Origin: an uncultured Dialister sp.
GTDB taxonomy: Bacteria; Bacillota; Negativicutes; Veillonellales; Dialisteraceae
Direction of reading: 5' to 3'
Assembly: GCA_934193095.1 (NCBI GenBank)
Contig: CAKPUX010000008.1
Coordinates: forward strand, 1 to 49,436
Length of the DNA: 49,436 nucleotides
The notes beneath the pieces were generated by a model, which did no database searches, had not been told where the DNA came from, and saw nothing but the letters and a program-made list of their open reading frames with translations. Positions 24,234-32,625 of the stretch are shown piece by piece. Numbering within the stretch: position 1 is the stretch's first letter; every line of letters begins with the position of its first letter. Made by a program: the position numbers and the translations under genes.

Positions 24234-24262
24234 TTGACAATAAAAAATAAACATTTTAAAAT
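24234..24262 (+). promoter_or_regulatory. Promoter of the rny leader
   Basis: TTGACA, 17-base spacer, TAAAAT. Transcription would start near 24269, about 300 bases before rny. Confidence 0.8.
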
Positions 24263-24268
24263 TGATGC

Positions 24269-24415
24269 AGTACTGAATCATCGTGATACGATGCCCGTCG
24301 TGTGTGCAGCGTACTCGACGGATCAGCACGTTTCAAGCTGCAAGCCCAGTGAGAACTCCGCGAGCGGAGGGATTCTTATTATAGATAAAGGCTATCTGTC
24401 GGCCTTTTCGCCATC
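24269..24415 (+). ncRNA. Candidate structured leader RNA of rny
   Basis: The predicted transcript holds a closing stem GAATC (24275-24279) / GATTC (24371-24375) around four hairpins: CATCGT-GAT-ACGATG (24279-24293), CCGTCG/CGACGG (24295-24321), CAGC/GCTG (24324-24340) and CTCCG-CGAG-CGGAG (24356-24369). A stem AAAGGC/GCCTTT with TTCG after it (about 24388-24409) looks like a weak terminator. No known riboswitch, 6S, SRP, tmRNA or RNase P signature is visible. 24416-24574 has no gene but could be further leader. Confidence 0.45.
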
Positions 24416-24574
24416 ATCATCTGCTGAAATTTTTCAAAGGATGTTTTGTGTCATAGGAACCTTTTCTCTTGAAGGATGAAAGACCATTTACCACGGCCTG
24501 CACTTTCCGGCGTGTCCGGAGCTACGTATTTTCTATCTTAAAATAATAAAATCAGAAAGAGAGAGGTGAACCAT

Positions 24575-26149
24575 TTGACACTGGATGAAGTTTTACTTTA
24601 CGTCATTCTCTGTGGTATCGCAGCGGCTGTCTGCGGTACGGGGATCGGCTACCTGCTGCGCAAGCGCATTGCGGAAGCCCGGATCGGTTCTGCAGAGGAA
24701 AAAGCGAAGCAGATCGCAGAGGATGCGAAAAAGATGCTGGATGCAGCGTCTCGTGAAGCGGAGACGCTGAAGAAAGAGACACTGGTACAGACCCGCGAGG
24801 AGATTCATAAGCTCCGCGAGGATATGGAAAAGGAAAACAAGGATCGCCGCGATGAGCTGGCGAAGTACGAGCAGCGTCTGGTACAGAAGGATAATAATCT
24901 GGATCAGCGCAGCAACAATCTGGAACAGCGTGAATCACAGCTGGACCGCAAAGAAAATCAGGTCAAGGCCCAGAAGGAAAAAGTCGATGCCCTGTATGCG
25001 TCCCAGCAGGCGAAGCTGGAAGAAATCTCCCAGCTGTCCCGTGAGCAGGCCAAGGATATGATCCTGTCCCGCGTGGATGAAGAGCTGACGCATGAGAAGG
25101 CTGTCCGCATCCGCGATGCAGTCGAGGAAGCCAAGAGCAGTGCGGATACCAGAGCGAGAGAAATCATTGCGGCTGCCATTCAGAGAAATGCGGCCGATAC
25201 TGTATCTGAGACAACGGTTTCCGTCGTAGCTCTTCCGAACGAAGAGATGAAGGGACGCATCATTGGTCGTGAAGGCAGAAATATCCGCGCCATCGAAACG
25301 CTGACCGGCGTCGATCTCATCATCGATGATACCCCGGAGGCCGTCATTCTGTCGTGCTTTGATCCGATCCGCCGTGAAGTTGCACGTCTTGCGCTGGAAA
25401 ATCTTGTGAAGGATGGACGTATCCATCCGGCCCGCATCGAAGAAGTCGTGGCGAAGACGAAGAAAGAAGTGGATAAAGCGATCCGTGAAGCCGGTGAACA
25501 GGCTGTCATGGAATGCGGCATTCGCGGCATGAATCCTGAACTCATCAAGACGCTCGGCCGTCTGAAGTATCGTACCAGCTATGGGCAGAATGTCCTGCAG
25601 CATTGTATCGATACCTCCTATTTCTCCGGCATTCTGGCGGCTGAAGTGGGAGCCGATGTAGAGCTTGCCAGAAGAGCCGGTCTGCTCCATGATATCGGCA
25701 AGGCTGTCGATCGGGAGCAGGAAGGTACGCATGTGGAACTCGGTGTCGAGCTTGCACAGAAATATCATGAATCGCCGCAGGTCATCAATGCCATTGCGTC
25801 TCATCATGGGGATACAGAGCCGACCTGTGTCGAGTCTGTACTGGTCGCTGCAGCGGATGCGATCTCTGCTGCCCGTCCGGGTGCCCGCCGCGAGACATTG
25901 GAAAACTATATCAAGAGACTCACGAAGCTCGAAGATATTGCGAAATCCTTCCCAGGCGTGGCGAGCTGCTATGCCATTCAGGCAGGACGCGAGCTGCGTG
26001 TGATCGTGAAGCCGGAGAAAGTCAATGAGGATCAGGCCGTCATCCTGGCGCATGATATTTCCCAGCGGATCGAAAAGGAACTTCAGTATCCGGGCCAGGT
26101 CAAGGTGGTCGTCATCCGCGAGACCCGCGCGACAGATATTGCAAAATAA
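24575..26149 (+). CDS. rny: Ribonuclease Y
   Basis: 524 residues from TTG 24575, which has AGAGGTGA 5-6 bases upstream; a GTG at 24566 is the alternative. It has an N-terminal membrane helix (about 5-25), a long coiled coil rich in Glu/Lys/Gln (about 30-200), a KH domain with GRIIGREGRNIRAIE, and an HD domain with LLHDIGKAVD and ASHHGD. It is the membrane-bound endoribonuclease that starts mRNA decay in Firmicutes. The promoter lies 300 bases upstream, behind the structured leader. A terminator follows the gene. Confidence 0.95.
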   Translation: MTLDEVLLYVILCGIAAAVCGTGIGYLLRKRIAEARIGSAEEKAKQIAEDAKKMLDAASREAETLKKETLVQTREEIHKLREDMEKENKDRRDELAKYEQRLVQKDNNLDQRSNNLEQRESQLDRKENQVKAQKEKVDALYASQQAKLEEISQLSREQAKDMILSRVDEELTHEKAVRIRDAVEEAKSSADTRAREIIAAAIQRNAADTVSETTVSVVALPNEEMKGRIIGREGRNIRAIETLTGVDLIIDDTPEAVILSCFDPIRREVARLALENLVKDGRIHPARIEEVVAKTKKEVDKAIREAGEQAVMECGIRGMNPELIKTLGRLKYRTSYGQNVLQHCIDTSYFSGILAAEVGADVELARRAGLLHDIGKAVDREQEGTHVELGVELAQKYHESPQVINAIASHHGDTEPTCVESVLVAAADAISAARPGARRETLENYIKRLTKLEDIAKSFPGVASCYAIQAGRELRVIVKPEKVNEDQAVILAHDISQRIEKELQYPGQVKVVVIRETRATDIAK

Positions 26150-26160
26150 CGTTTACCAAA

Positions 26161-26187
26161 AGAAGCTGCTTTGGCGGCTTCTTTTTC
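26161..26187 (+). terminator. Terminator of rny
   Basis: AGAAGCTGC, loop TTTG, GCGGCTTCT, TTTTC. Confidence 0.85.
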
Positions 26188-26223
26188 TTTTCTGTGATAG
26201 GTGTGCTATAATGAGGAACACAT

Positions 26224-26283
26224 TAGGGACTGGTAGCTAGTGACTAGTGACTGGTGACTAGGGATTAGGGATTAGGAATTAGA
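26224..26283. repeat. GTGACTAG/GGGATTAG simple repeat
   Basis: TAGGGACTGGTAGCTAGTGAC units, then GGGATTAGGGATTAGG. This is the first module of the composite repeats, alone here. Confidence 0.7.
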
Positions 26284-26371
26284 TTTAGCCGTTTTCCTGT
26301 ATCCGTTACATTCGATACATATTGGAAAGACTACGCGATAGATTTCACAGAAATGAATAGAGGTACTCATC

Positions 26372-27559
26372 ATGGATAGAGAAGACTTGGATCAGCAGCT
26401 GAAAGAGCATGGGGAAGCCATGCAGAAAGAGATCACCGGATCTCGCAAGGGACGGATGAAGCTCTTCGCCGCAGCACTTGCTCTGCTCGTCATCGGCGGC
26501 GCGGGAGGCTGCTTCTTCGGCGAGTTTCCGGCGATCCCGAAGAGGGACGGCGCTTCTTCCTCGTACCAGGTACCGCAGGGGGCGGATAAGAAGCTGCAGG
26601 ATCTGCCGGCTATCCGCAATACAGCGATCGTGCAGGCGGTGAAAGAGGTCGGGCCAGCGGTCGTCGGCATCACGACCAAGGTCTATGACCGCGACATGTT
26701 TAACCGCCGTGTCGAAGTCGGGCAAAGCGTAGGATCAGGGGTGGTCTTTGACAAGAAAGGCTACATCGTGACGAATAACCACGTCGTCTCCGGCAGCAAA
26801 GAGGTCAATGTCTCGCTTTCTTCCGGAAAGACAGTCTCCGGCAAGGTAGTTGGCACGGATCCATCGACCGATCTGGCTGTCGTCAAGATCGAAGGCAGTG
26901 ACGATCTCCCCGTAGCTTCTTTGGGAGATTCCGATGGACTGCAGGTCGGAGAAACGGCGATCGCGATCGGCAATCCATTGGGGCTCGAATTTCAGGGGAC
27001 TGTGACTGTCGGTGTCATCAGCGCTTTGAATAGAAGTCTTGACGATATCGACCAGCGTTTCAAGCTCATCCAGACAGATGCAGCCATCAATCCGGGCAAC
27101 TCCGGCGGGGCACTTGTGACGGCTGACGGGAAGGTCGTCGGGATCAATAGCGCCAAGATCGCGAAAGAGGGGGTCGAAGGCATGGGCTTTGCCATTCCGA
27201 TCAATCAGGCAAAGGGCATCATCTCGCAGCTCATCGACCATGGCAAAGTGACGCGTGCCTATCTGGGCGTGTATGCAGCAGACAAGGATATCGCTGCCCG
27301 CTACGGCTACAGCTGGGATCATGAGAAGGGCGTCCTCGTCATGAAGATCGCGGCCAGAAGCCCGATCAGCCTGACTGACATTGAGCCGGGGGACTACATT
27401 CTTGCGATCGATGGGAAGGAATGCAATACCATGAAGGAGATGCGGGAAATCCTCGATACTCATAAGCCGGGGGAAAAGATCTCCATCACCTACGAGCACC
27501 AGGGAAGAGAAGCCAAGGCGGATGTCCTTCTTGCGGCTGCACCGGAGAATAATAAGTAA
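26372..27559 (+). CDS. HtrA/DegP-type serine protease with PDZ domain
   Basis: 395 residues. A short cytoplasmic tail, one membrane helix (about 29-48) and a trypsin-like S1C domain with catalytic His137 (TNNHVV), Asp167 (STDLAVV) and Ser244 (NPGNSGG), then one PDZ domain (about 285-385). It is a membrane-anchored envelope quality-control protease. The start has AGAGGT upstream with ATG 10 bases on. It has one PDZ rather than the two of DegP, as in Gram-positive HtrA. Confidence 0.93.
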   Translation: MDREDLDQQLKEHGEAMQKEITGSRKGRMKLFAAALALLVIGGAGGCFFGEFPAIPKRDGASSSYQVPQGADKKLQDLPAIRNTAIVQAVKEVGPAVVGITTKVYDRDMFNRRVEVGQSVGSGVVFDKKGYIVTNNHVVSGSKEVNVSLSSGKTVSGKVVGTDPSTDLAVVKIEGSDDLPVASLGDSDGLQVGETAIAIGNPLGLEFQGTVTVGVISALNRSLDDIDQRFKLIQTDAAINPGNSGGALVTADGKVVGINSAKIAKEGVEGMGFAIPINQAKGIISQLIDHGKVTRAYLGVYAADKDIAARYGYSWDHEKGVLVMKIAARSPISLTDIEPGDYILAIDGKECNTMKEMREILDTHKPGEKISITYEHQGREAKADVLLAAAPENNK

Positions 27560-27681
27560 GGAAACGATCTGACGAGCGGTTTCCTATCGAGAAAGAGGCC
27601 CTATGGACATGGTCTTGGGTCTTGGCGGTATCTCGGGGCATCATTCCGCTTGCAGCGTCGGTCCGCAGAAAAGGAAGAGCT

Positions 27682-28161
27682 ATGAAATTTACACTGCTTG
27701 CCATCGGCAAGATCAAAGAAAAATGGATGCGGCAGGGCATCGAGGAGTACGTGAAGCGCCTGAAGCCGATCGCACCTCTGGAGATCATCGCACAGGATGA
27801 AGAAAAAATGCCGGAGAATCCATCTCCTGCCATGAAGGAAAGGGTGATGGAGAAAGAAGGAGAGAAGATGCTGAAGTATCTCAGTGACGATGACTGCCTT
27901 GTGTTGCTTGATCTCAAAGGGGATCCCATGTCCTCGGAAGGATTGGCAGACTGGATCTCACGGCGTATGGTCACCGGGACGAGCCATTTCTACTTCATGA
28001 TCGGCGGTCCCTATGGCAATGGGAAGAATATCCAGCAGCGGGCGGATCTCAAGATTTCCATCAGTGCGATGACCTTTACGCACCAGATGGCACGCCTCAT
28101 CCTCTCCGAACAGCTCTATCGCGCGATGAAGATCATACGGCATGAGCCGTACCATCTATAA
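27682..28161 (+). CDS. rlmH: 23S rRNA pseudouridine1915 N3-methyltransferase
   Basis: 159 residues, exactly the usual RlmH length. It begins MKFTLLAIGKIKEKWMRQGI. It has the SPOUT knot: VLLDLKGDPMSSEGLADWI, FMIGGPYG and the C-terminal signature MTFTHQMARLILSEQLYRA, then IIRHEPYH. It methylates m3-pseudouridine in helix 69 of 23S rRNA. AAGGA lies 7 bases before the ATG; an earlier in-frame start at 27622 has no ribosome site. Confidence 0.95.
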   Translation: MKFTLLAIGKIKEKWMRQGIEEYVKRLKPIAPLEIIAQDEEKMPENPSPAMKERVMEKEGEKMLKYLSDDDCLVLLDLKGDPMSSEGLADWISRRMVTGTSHFYFMIGGPYGNGKNIQQRADLKISISAMTFTHQMARLILSEQLYRAMKIIRHEPYHL

Positions 28162-28325
28162 AGAGGTTTCCCAGGAAAATCATTTCTCAAGAACCGATGT
28201 CTTCTTCGCCAGCCCTCCTATTGCAGTTCCGGCTCGAAAGAATTAAAATATAAATAGAGAAAGTGTTTTCCTCATTTGTTTCAGCATGAACCGATTTTTC
28301 GTATGTCCTGCAAGGAGGCCTTATT

Positions 28326-28853
28326 ATGAAATCTCTGAAAGCGAAAGACTTTATGACGAAGTATGTGTTCACGGTATCACCGGATACGACAGTCCAGGAG
28401 CTGGTGGGACTTTTCGTGACGCACCCCGTGTCTGCGATCCCGGTCGTGGGAGACGATAATGAGCTTCTTGGCATTGTTTCCGAGGGCGACCTTCTGTACA
28501 AGAAGGTGCAGCCGAAGATCCCGCCGCATGTCGATGTCTTAGGCGGCACGGTGTACTACTGCGGCTTTGGGCGGTATGAGAAATCCTTCAGAAAGCTCCT
28601 TGCAACGACGGCAAATGATATCATGACGACGGATGTGCGCTGCGTCACACCGGAAACGAATATGGAAGCCATCACGACGCTCATGGTGGATCAGCATCTG
28701 AAGACTGTGCCTGTCGTAGAAAAGGCGAAGCTTAGCGTAGAGCGTGAGGGCGAGCAGCCGCCGGCGCGTCTCGTCGGTATCATCACACGCCATGATATTC
28801 TGGGGGCTATCGCAGCGACGCAGGTCGAAGAGAATATGAAAAATAGAAAATAG
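28326..28853 (+). CDS. CBS-domain pair protein
   Basis: 175 residues made of two CBS domains. The first (about 5-60) has AKDFMTKYVFTVSPDTTVQELVGLF and PVVGDDNELLGIVSEGDLL; the second (about 97-165) has ANDIMTTDVRCVTPETNMEAI, then LVGIITRHDIL. A linker (about 60-95) and a 15-residue insert are in between. CBS pairs bind adenine nucleotides and regulate partner proteins. The potassium-channel genes follow on the same strand behind a terminator. AAGGAGG precedes the ATG. Confidence 0.88.
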   Translation: MKSLKAKDFMTKYVFTVSPDTTVQELVGLFVTHPVSAIPVVGDDNELLGIVSEGDLLYKKVQPKIPPHVDVLGGTVYYCGFGRYEKSFRKLLATTANDIMTTDVRCVTPETNMEAITTLMVDQHLKTVPVVEKAKLSVEREGEQPPARLVGIITRHDILGAIAATQVEENMKNRK

Positions 28854-28869
28854 AAATCCATGTTTTCAA

Positions 28870-28908
28870 AGTAAAAAGAGAAGGCCGCTGGCACTTCTCT
28901 TTTTACTT
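28870..28908 (+). terminator. Terminator of the CBS gene
   Basis: AGTAAAAAGAGAAG, 10-base loop, CTTCTCTTTTTACT. Confidence 0.85.
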
Positions 28909-28920
28909 GCAGGCGTTCTC

Positions 28921-28949
28921 TGTCAATTCCCTCGCAGGCATAGTATAAT
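28921..28949 (+). promoter_or_regulatory. Promoter of trkH-trkA
   Basis: Weak -35 TGTCAA, 17-base spacer, perfect TATAAT (28944-28949). Confidence 0.6.
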
Positions 28950-28981
28950 AAGGAGAATATATTGTTGGTGACTAGGGAGCT

Positions 28982-29007
28982 GCGAATCCTTGGGTGATTC
29001 GCTTTTA
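28982..29007 (+). promoter_or_regulatory. Terminator-like hairpin in trkH leader
   Basis: GCGAATC, seven-base loop, GATTCGC, TTTTA, between the promoter and the start codon, 19 bases before the ATG. It could attenuate transcription or hide the ribosome site. This is a suggestion only. Confidence 0.45.
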
Positions 29008-29025
29008 CAATGGAAGAGGCACTTC

Positions 29026-30375
29026 ATGACGAGAAAATTATTTACCGCACTGAGCCAGCTTCATCGAGGCGTCCTCATCTGTGGTGGCTTTGCGGCCTTC
29101 ATGCTGCTCGGGGCACTCCTTCTCATGCTGCCTATCTCGCAGACAGGGGCGAAGGAGGTCTCCTTCCTGGATGCGCTCTTCATGTCTGTCAGCATTGTCA
29201 GCGTGACGGGGATGAGCATGTTTGATCTGAAGACAGACTTCACCATCTTCGGGCAGCTGGTCGTGCTCTTTCTGATGCAGGTGGGCGGTCTGGGGATCAT
29301 GACGATGATGGCCATGGTCGGCATCTCCCGGGGGCGGAAGATCCGCCTGCAGGAGAGGCTCCTTATCCGGGATTCCTTCAATCTGCAGACACCGTCTGGT
29401 ATGGTGATGCTGGTGCGGAAGATCATCCTGATGACGCTCTCTATAGAGTTTTGTGCCGGCACCATCCTTGCGGCCTATTTCTTCACACAGAATGGATGGA
29501 TCGGCATTTATCAGGGCTACTGGCATGCGGTCTCTGCTTTCACGAATTGCGGTATGGATATCATGGGAAATGATGTCGGATTCGCCGGAATGGCAGCCAA
29601 TCCGCTGGTCAGCACCGTTGTCTGTATCTCGATGTTTCTGGGAGGCGTAGGCTTCATCGCGCTGGATGATCTTTTGAGGCACCATAGCTGGAGCGCACTG
29701 ACTCTGAACAGCAAATTCATTCTGGTCATGGAAATGATATTGATCCCGCTGGGCGTTATCGTCTATTTTCTTCTGGAGGGCAATAATCCGGCGACGCTGG
29801 GACATCTCAGCACGGCCGAAAAGTGGCAGAGTGCCTTCTTCATGTCGATCTCTTCCCGCATGGCAGGCTTCACTCTCTTTGATATCCACGCCATGAACAA
29901 TGCGACCGGGCTTATCATCATGCTCTTCATGTTCATCGGAGCGGCGCCTGTCTCGACCGCCGGCGGCATCCGCACGACCACCATCGGACTTCTTCTGCTC
30001 TCGCTCTGGTCGTGGATCCGTGGGAGAAAAGATGTGGTCATCTTCCATAAACGGGTCGATCCGGAATGTCTGGTGAAAGCATCGAACGTTTTTACACTGG
30101 CGATGGTACTGACCTTCCTCACTGCGATGATGGTCTTCCTCTTAGAGCCTGCATCCCACTTCGATTTTGAGGATGCCCTCTTCGAAGCTGTCTCCGCCTT
30201 CAGCACCGTCGGCTTCTCGATGGGACTCACGACGGAGTGGAATATCCCCTGTAAAATCGTCATCATGATCGCTATGTTCATCGGGCGTATCGGCGTCATG
30301 ACGCTCGCCGTCACCTTTGCCGGCCGTCCGAAGAGTCAGATCAAGTATCCGAAGGAAAATATAGTCATCGGATAA
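29026..30375 (+). CDS. trkH: TrkH/KtrB-type potassium uptake channel subunit
   Basis: 449 residues from ATG 29026 (GAAGAGG upstream). It has four channel repeats with filter-region glycines in SIVSVTGMSMFD, AFTNCGMDI, SSRMAGFTLFD and SAFSTVGFSMGLT, and about 10 hydrophobic segments. The short N-terminus and length are closer to KtrB than to E. coli TrkH. It forms a membrane K+ (or Na+-coupled K+) channel gated by the cytoplasmic RCK protein encoded next. Confidence 0.9.
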   Translation: MTRKLFTALSQLHRGVLICGGFAAFMLLGALLLMLPISQTGAKEVSFLDALFMSVSIVSVTGMSMFDLKTDFTIFGQLVVLFLMQVGGLGIMTMMAMVGISRGRKIRLQERLLIRDSFNLQTPSGMVMLVRKIILMTLSIEFCAGTILAAYFFTQNGWIGIYQGYWHAVSAFTNCGMDIMGNDVGFAGMAANPLVSTVVCISMFLGGVGFIALDDLLRHHSWSALTLNSKFILVMEMILIPLGVIVYFLLEGNNPATLGHLSTAEKWQSAFFMSISSRMAGFTLFDIHAMNNATGLIIMLFMFIGAAPVSTAGGIRTTTIGLLLLSLWSWIRGRKDVVIFHKRVDPECLVKASNVFTLAMVLTFLTAMMVFLLEPASHFDFEDALFEAVSAFSTVGFSMGLTTEWNIPCKIVIMIAMFIGRIGVMTLAVTFAGRPKSQIKYPKENIVIG

Positions 30376-30376
30376 A

Positions 30377-30415
30377 AGGAGAGGGGCTGAAACGCTGCCT
30401 TCGGGCAGTTCTCCT
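30377..30415 (+). other. Intercistronic hairpin between trkH and trkA
   Basis: Outer stem AGGAGA/TCTCCT with inner CTGCC-TTCG-GGCAG (a stable UUCG-type tetraloop), without a T-run. It may stabilise or process the mRNA. Confidence 0.5.
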
Positions 30416-30473
30416 CTAGATCCGATCGAACCATTTATTATTGCATAGAATCATCCATCATGAGGTACTCTCT

Positions 30474-31136
30474 ATGGCAAAGAAATTACAGTTTTTCGTG
30501 GCAGGTCTGGGCCGCTTCGGCATCAGTGTCGCCGTCACATTGGAAAAGATGGGCTATGACGTTATGGCCATGGACATCGATGAAGAAGTAGTGCAGGATC
30601 TTTCAGATACACTGGGCTACGTGGTCTGTGCGGACTGTTCCGATGAGAAGAACCTGGCAGCCATCGGTGCCGGCAATGCGGACATCGCTGTCGTTTCTGT
30701 CGGCGATCTGTCGGCCAGCCTGATGACGACACTGCTTTTAAAGGAAATGGGCGTCAAGAAGATCGTCGTCAAAGCCCTGGATCCCATTCATGGAAAAATG
30801 CTGCAGAAGATCGGCGCAGACAAGATCATTTACTCAGAGAAGGAAATGGGTGTCCGCGTCGCGCACAATCTGATCTCCCCAGGCATCGTTGACTATATCG
30901 AGATGGAAAACAACATCACCATCCTTTCCATTCGTGTGCCGCAGGAGTGGGTGAACAAGAGTCTGATCGATACCGACGTCAGAAGAAAATATAACATCAC
31001 CGTCGTTGCGATCAAGCGCGGAGGAGATATGTTCGTCAATCCGAGACCAGATATGAACATGAAGGAACAGGATATGCTCATCATTCTGGGAGACTCGGAA
31101 AGTGTCAAGCGCGTCACCGAGTCGCTGGAACAGTAA
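30474..31136 (+). CDS. trkA: TrkA/KtrA-type RCK potassium regulator
   Basis: 220 residues from ATG 30474 (TGAGGT upstream). The RCK N-domain has the Rossmann loop VAGLGRFGISVAVTL (about 8-22), then the acidic MAMDIDEE and VVCADCSDE. The RCK C-domain (about 140-218) ends MLIILGDSESVKRVTESL. It binds nucleotide and gates the channel encoded just upstream. The single RCK pair matches KtrA rather than the doubled E. coli TrkA. Confidence 0.92.
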   Translation: MAKKLQFFVAGLGRFGISVAVTLEKMGYDVMAMDIDEEVVQDLSDTLGYVVCADCSDEKNLAAIGAGNADIAVVSVGDLSASLMTTLLLKEMGVKKIVVKALDPIHGKMLQKIGADKIIYSEKEMGVRVAHNLISPGIVDYIEMENNITILSIRVPQEWVNKSLIDTDVRRKYNITVVAIKRGGDMFVNPRPDMNMKEQDMLIILGDSESVKRVTESLEQ

Positions 31137-31236
31137 AAGAGGATGGGCAGCCGGCGGGCTCCTCCCATGGCTTCGGCCTCTTTCCACCCGAATCTATGGG
31201 CAGACTTTCCCCTGGAGGCTTAATCCAATTTTCACA

Positions 31237-31266
31237 TTGAAATCCCTTGTTTTTTTATGGTATCAT
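31237..31266 (+). promoter_or_regulatory. Promoter of murA
   Basis: TTGAAA, 18-base spacer, TATCAT, about 100 bases before the murA start. Confidence 0.6.
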
Positions 31267-31365
31267 ACATATAATTGACGTTTGTAGGACAGCGCCGCCC
31301 CTTTTGGCTGCGGCATCAGATAGATCTTTGCTTTCAGTATTTCATCAGTACAGGAGTGATTCCTT

Positions 31366-32625
31366 TTGGAAAAATTAGTAATTCATGGTGGACATCCCCT
31401 GCGTGGACACGTCCGTGTTTCCAGCGCAAAGAATGCCGTTCTTCCTATCATTGTAGCGACACTTTTGCCTGAGACACCGGCATCCATTGTCGATACACCG
31501 AATCTCGATGATGTGGTGACCATTTGCAGTGTACTGGAGTCTTTGGGCGTCAAAGTCCAAAGAGAGGACAATGTCCTGACTTTTGATGCATCCGGGGTGA
31601 ATAAGACCGAAGCTTCTTATGAGCTTATGAGCCGCATGAGAGCCTCTTTCCTGATCATGGGACCGCTTCTGGCCAAGATGGGGCATGCGAAGATCGCGCT
31701 TCCCGGGGGCTGCATGATCGGCAGCCGTCCGATCGATCTGCACCTGAAAGCCTTTGAAGCCATGGGGGCAGAGATCAATGTAGGCAACGGCTATGTCGAA
31801 GGATATGCACCGAAGGGGTTGAAGGGCACGACCATTTATCTCGATTTCCCGAGTGTCGGCGCGACAGAGAATATCCTCATGGCAGCTGCTACGGCAGAAG
31901 GCCGTACCATCATTGAAAATGCGGCGGAAGAGCCGGAGATCGTGGATCTCGTGACGTTCCTGAATTCCATGGGGGCAAACATCAAAGGCGCAGGGACGAA
32001 TATCATCCGTGTCGAAGGTGTCAAGAAGCTGGAAGGCGTCGCTCATACAGTCATTCCAGACCGTATCGAAGCGGGGACCTTCATGATCGCAGCGGCTATG
32101 GCCGGCGGCGATGTCGTGATCGAAAATGTATTGAATGAACATCTGAAGCCGCTCCTCGCAAAGCTTGGAGAAGCAGGCGTCAAGGTGATCAAGGATGTCG
32201 ACAGTGTCCGTGTCATCAGTGATGGGCATATCCGCTCTACGGATATCAAGACGCTGCCCTATCCGGGCTTCCCTACGGATCTGCAGGCGCAGTTCATGGC
32301 ACTCATGACTGTGGGCAGCGGCGTCAGCCGTATCACAGAGACAGTATTTGAAAATCGTTTCATGCATGCCGGCGAGCTGCAGCGGATGGGGGCTTCCATT
32401 CAGGTCGAAGGCCGCTGTGCGATCGTTGAGGGCGTTCCCTTCCTGACAGGTGCATTCGTCAGAGCGACGGACCTTCGTGCAGGGGCAGCACTGACACTGG
32501 CCGGGCTCGCTGCGCACGGAGAGACAGAAGTGGGCGAGCTTCATCATATTGATCGTGGTTATGACCATCTTGTAGAAAAGCTGCAGGGGTTAGGAGCAGA
32601 CATTGTCCGTGTCGATCGAGACTAA
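31366..32625 (+). CDS. murA: UDP-GlcNAc 1-carboxyvinyltransferase
   Basis: 419 residues, normal MurA length. The start is TTG with CAGGAG upstream. Key features are Lys22-Asn23 (SSAKNAVLP), the catalytic-loop Cys116 in LPGGCMIGSRPIDLHL, PDRIEAGTFMIAAA, and the C-terminal DLRAGAALTLAGLAA. It catalyses the first committed step of peptidoglycan synthesis (enolpyruvyl transfer to UDP-GlcNAc). Because Cys is present, it should be fosfomycin-sensitive by family rule. The next gene starts inside its 3' end. Confidence 0.96.
   Translation: MEKLVIHGGHPLRGHVRVSSAKNAVLPIIVATLLPETPASIVDTPNLDDVVTICSVLESLGVKVQREDNVLTFDASGVNKTEASYELMSRMRASFLIMGPLLAKMGHAKIALPGGCMIGSRPIDLHLKAFEAMGAEINVGNGYVEGYAPKGLKGTTIYLDFPSVGATENILMAAATAEGRTIIENAAEEPEIVDLVTFLNSMGANIKGAGTNIIRVEGVKKLEGVAHTVIPDRIEAGTFMIAAAMAGGDVVIENVLNEHLKPLLAKLGEAGVKVIKDVDSVRVISDGHIRSTDIKTLPYPGFPTDLQAQFMALMTVGSGVSRITETVFENRFMHAGELQRMGASIQVEGRCAIVEGVPFLTGAFVRATDLRAGAALTLAGLAAHGETEVGELHHIDRGYDHLVEKLQGLGADIVRVDRD

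Noticed and set aside
24269..24415. Known RNA classes (6S, tmRNA, SRP, RNase P, cobalamin or SAM riboswitch) for the rny leader
   Set aside because: The conserved sequence cores of these classes are not present by eye.
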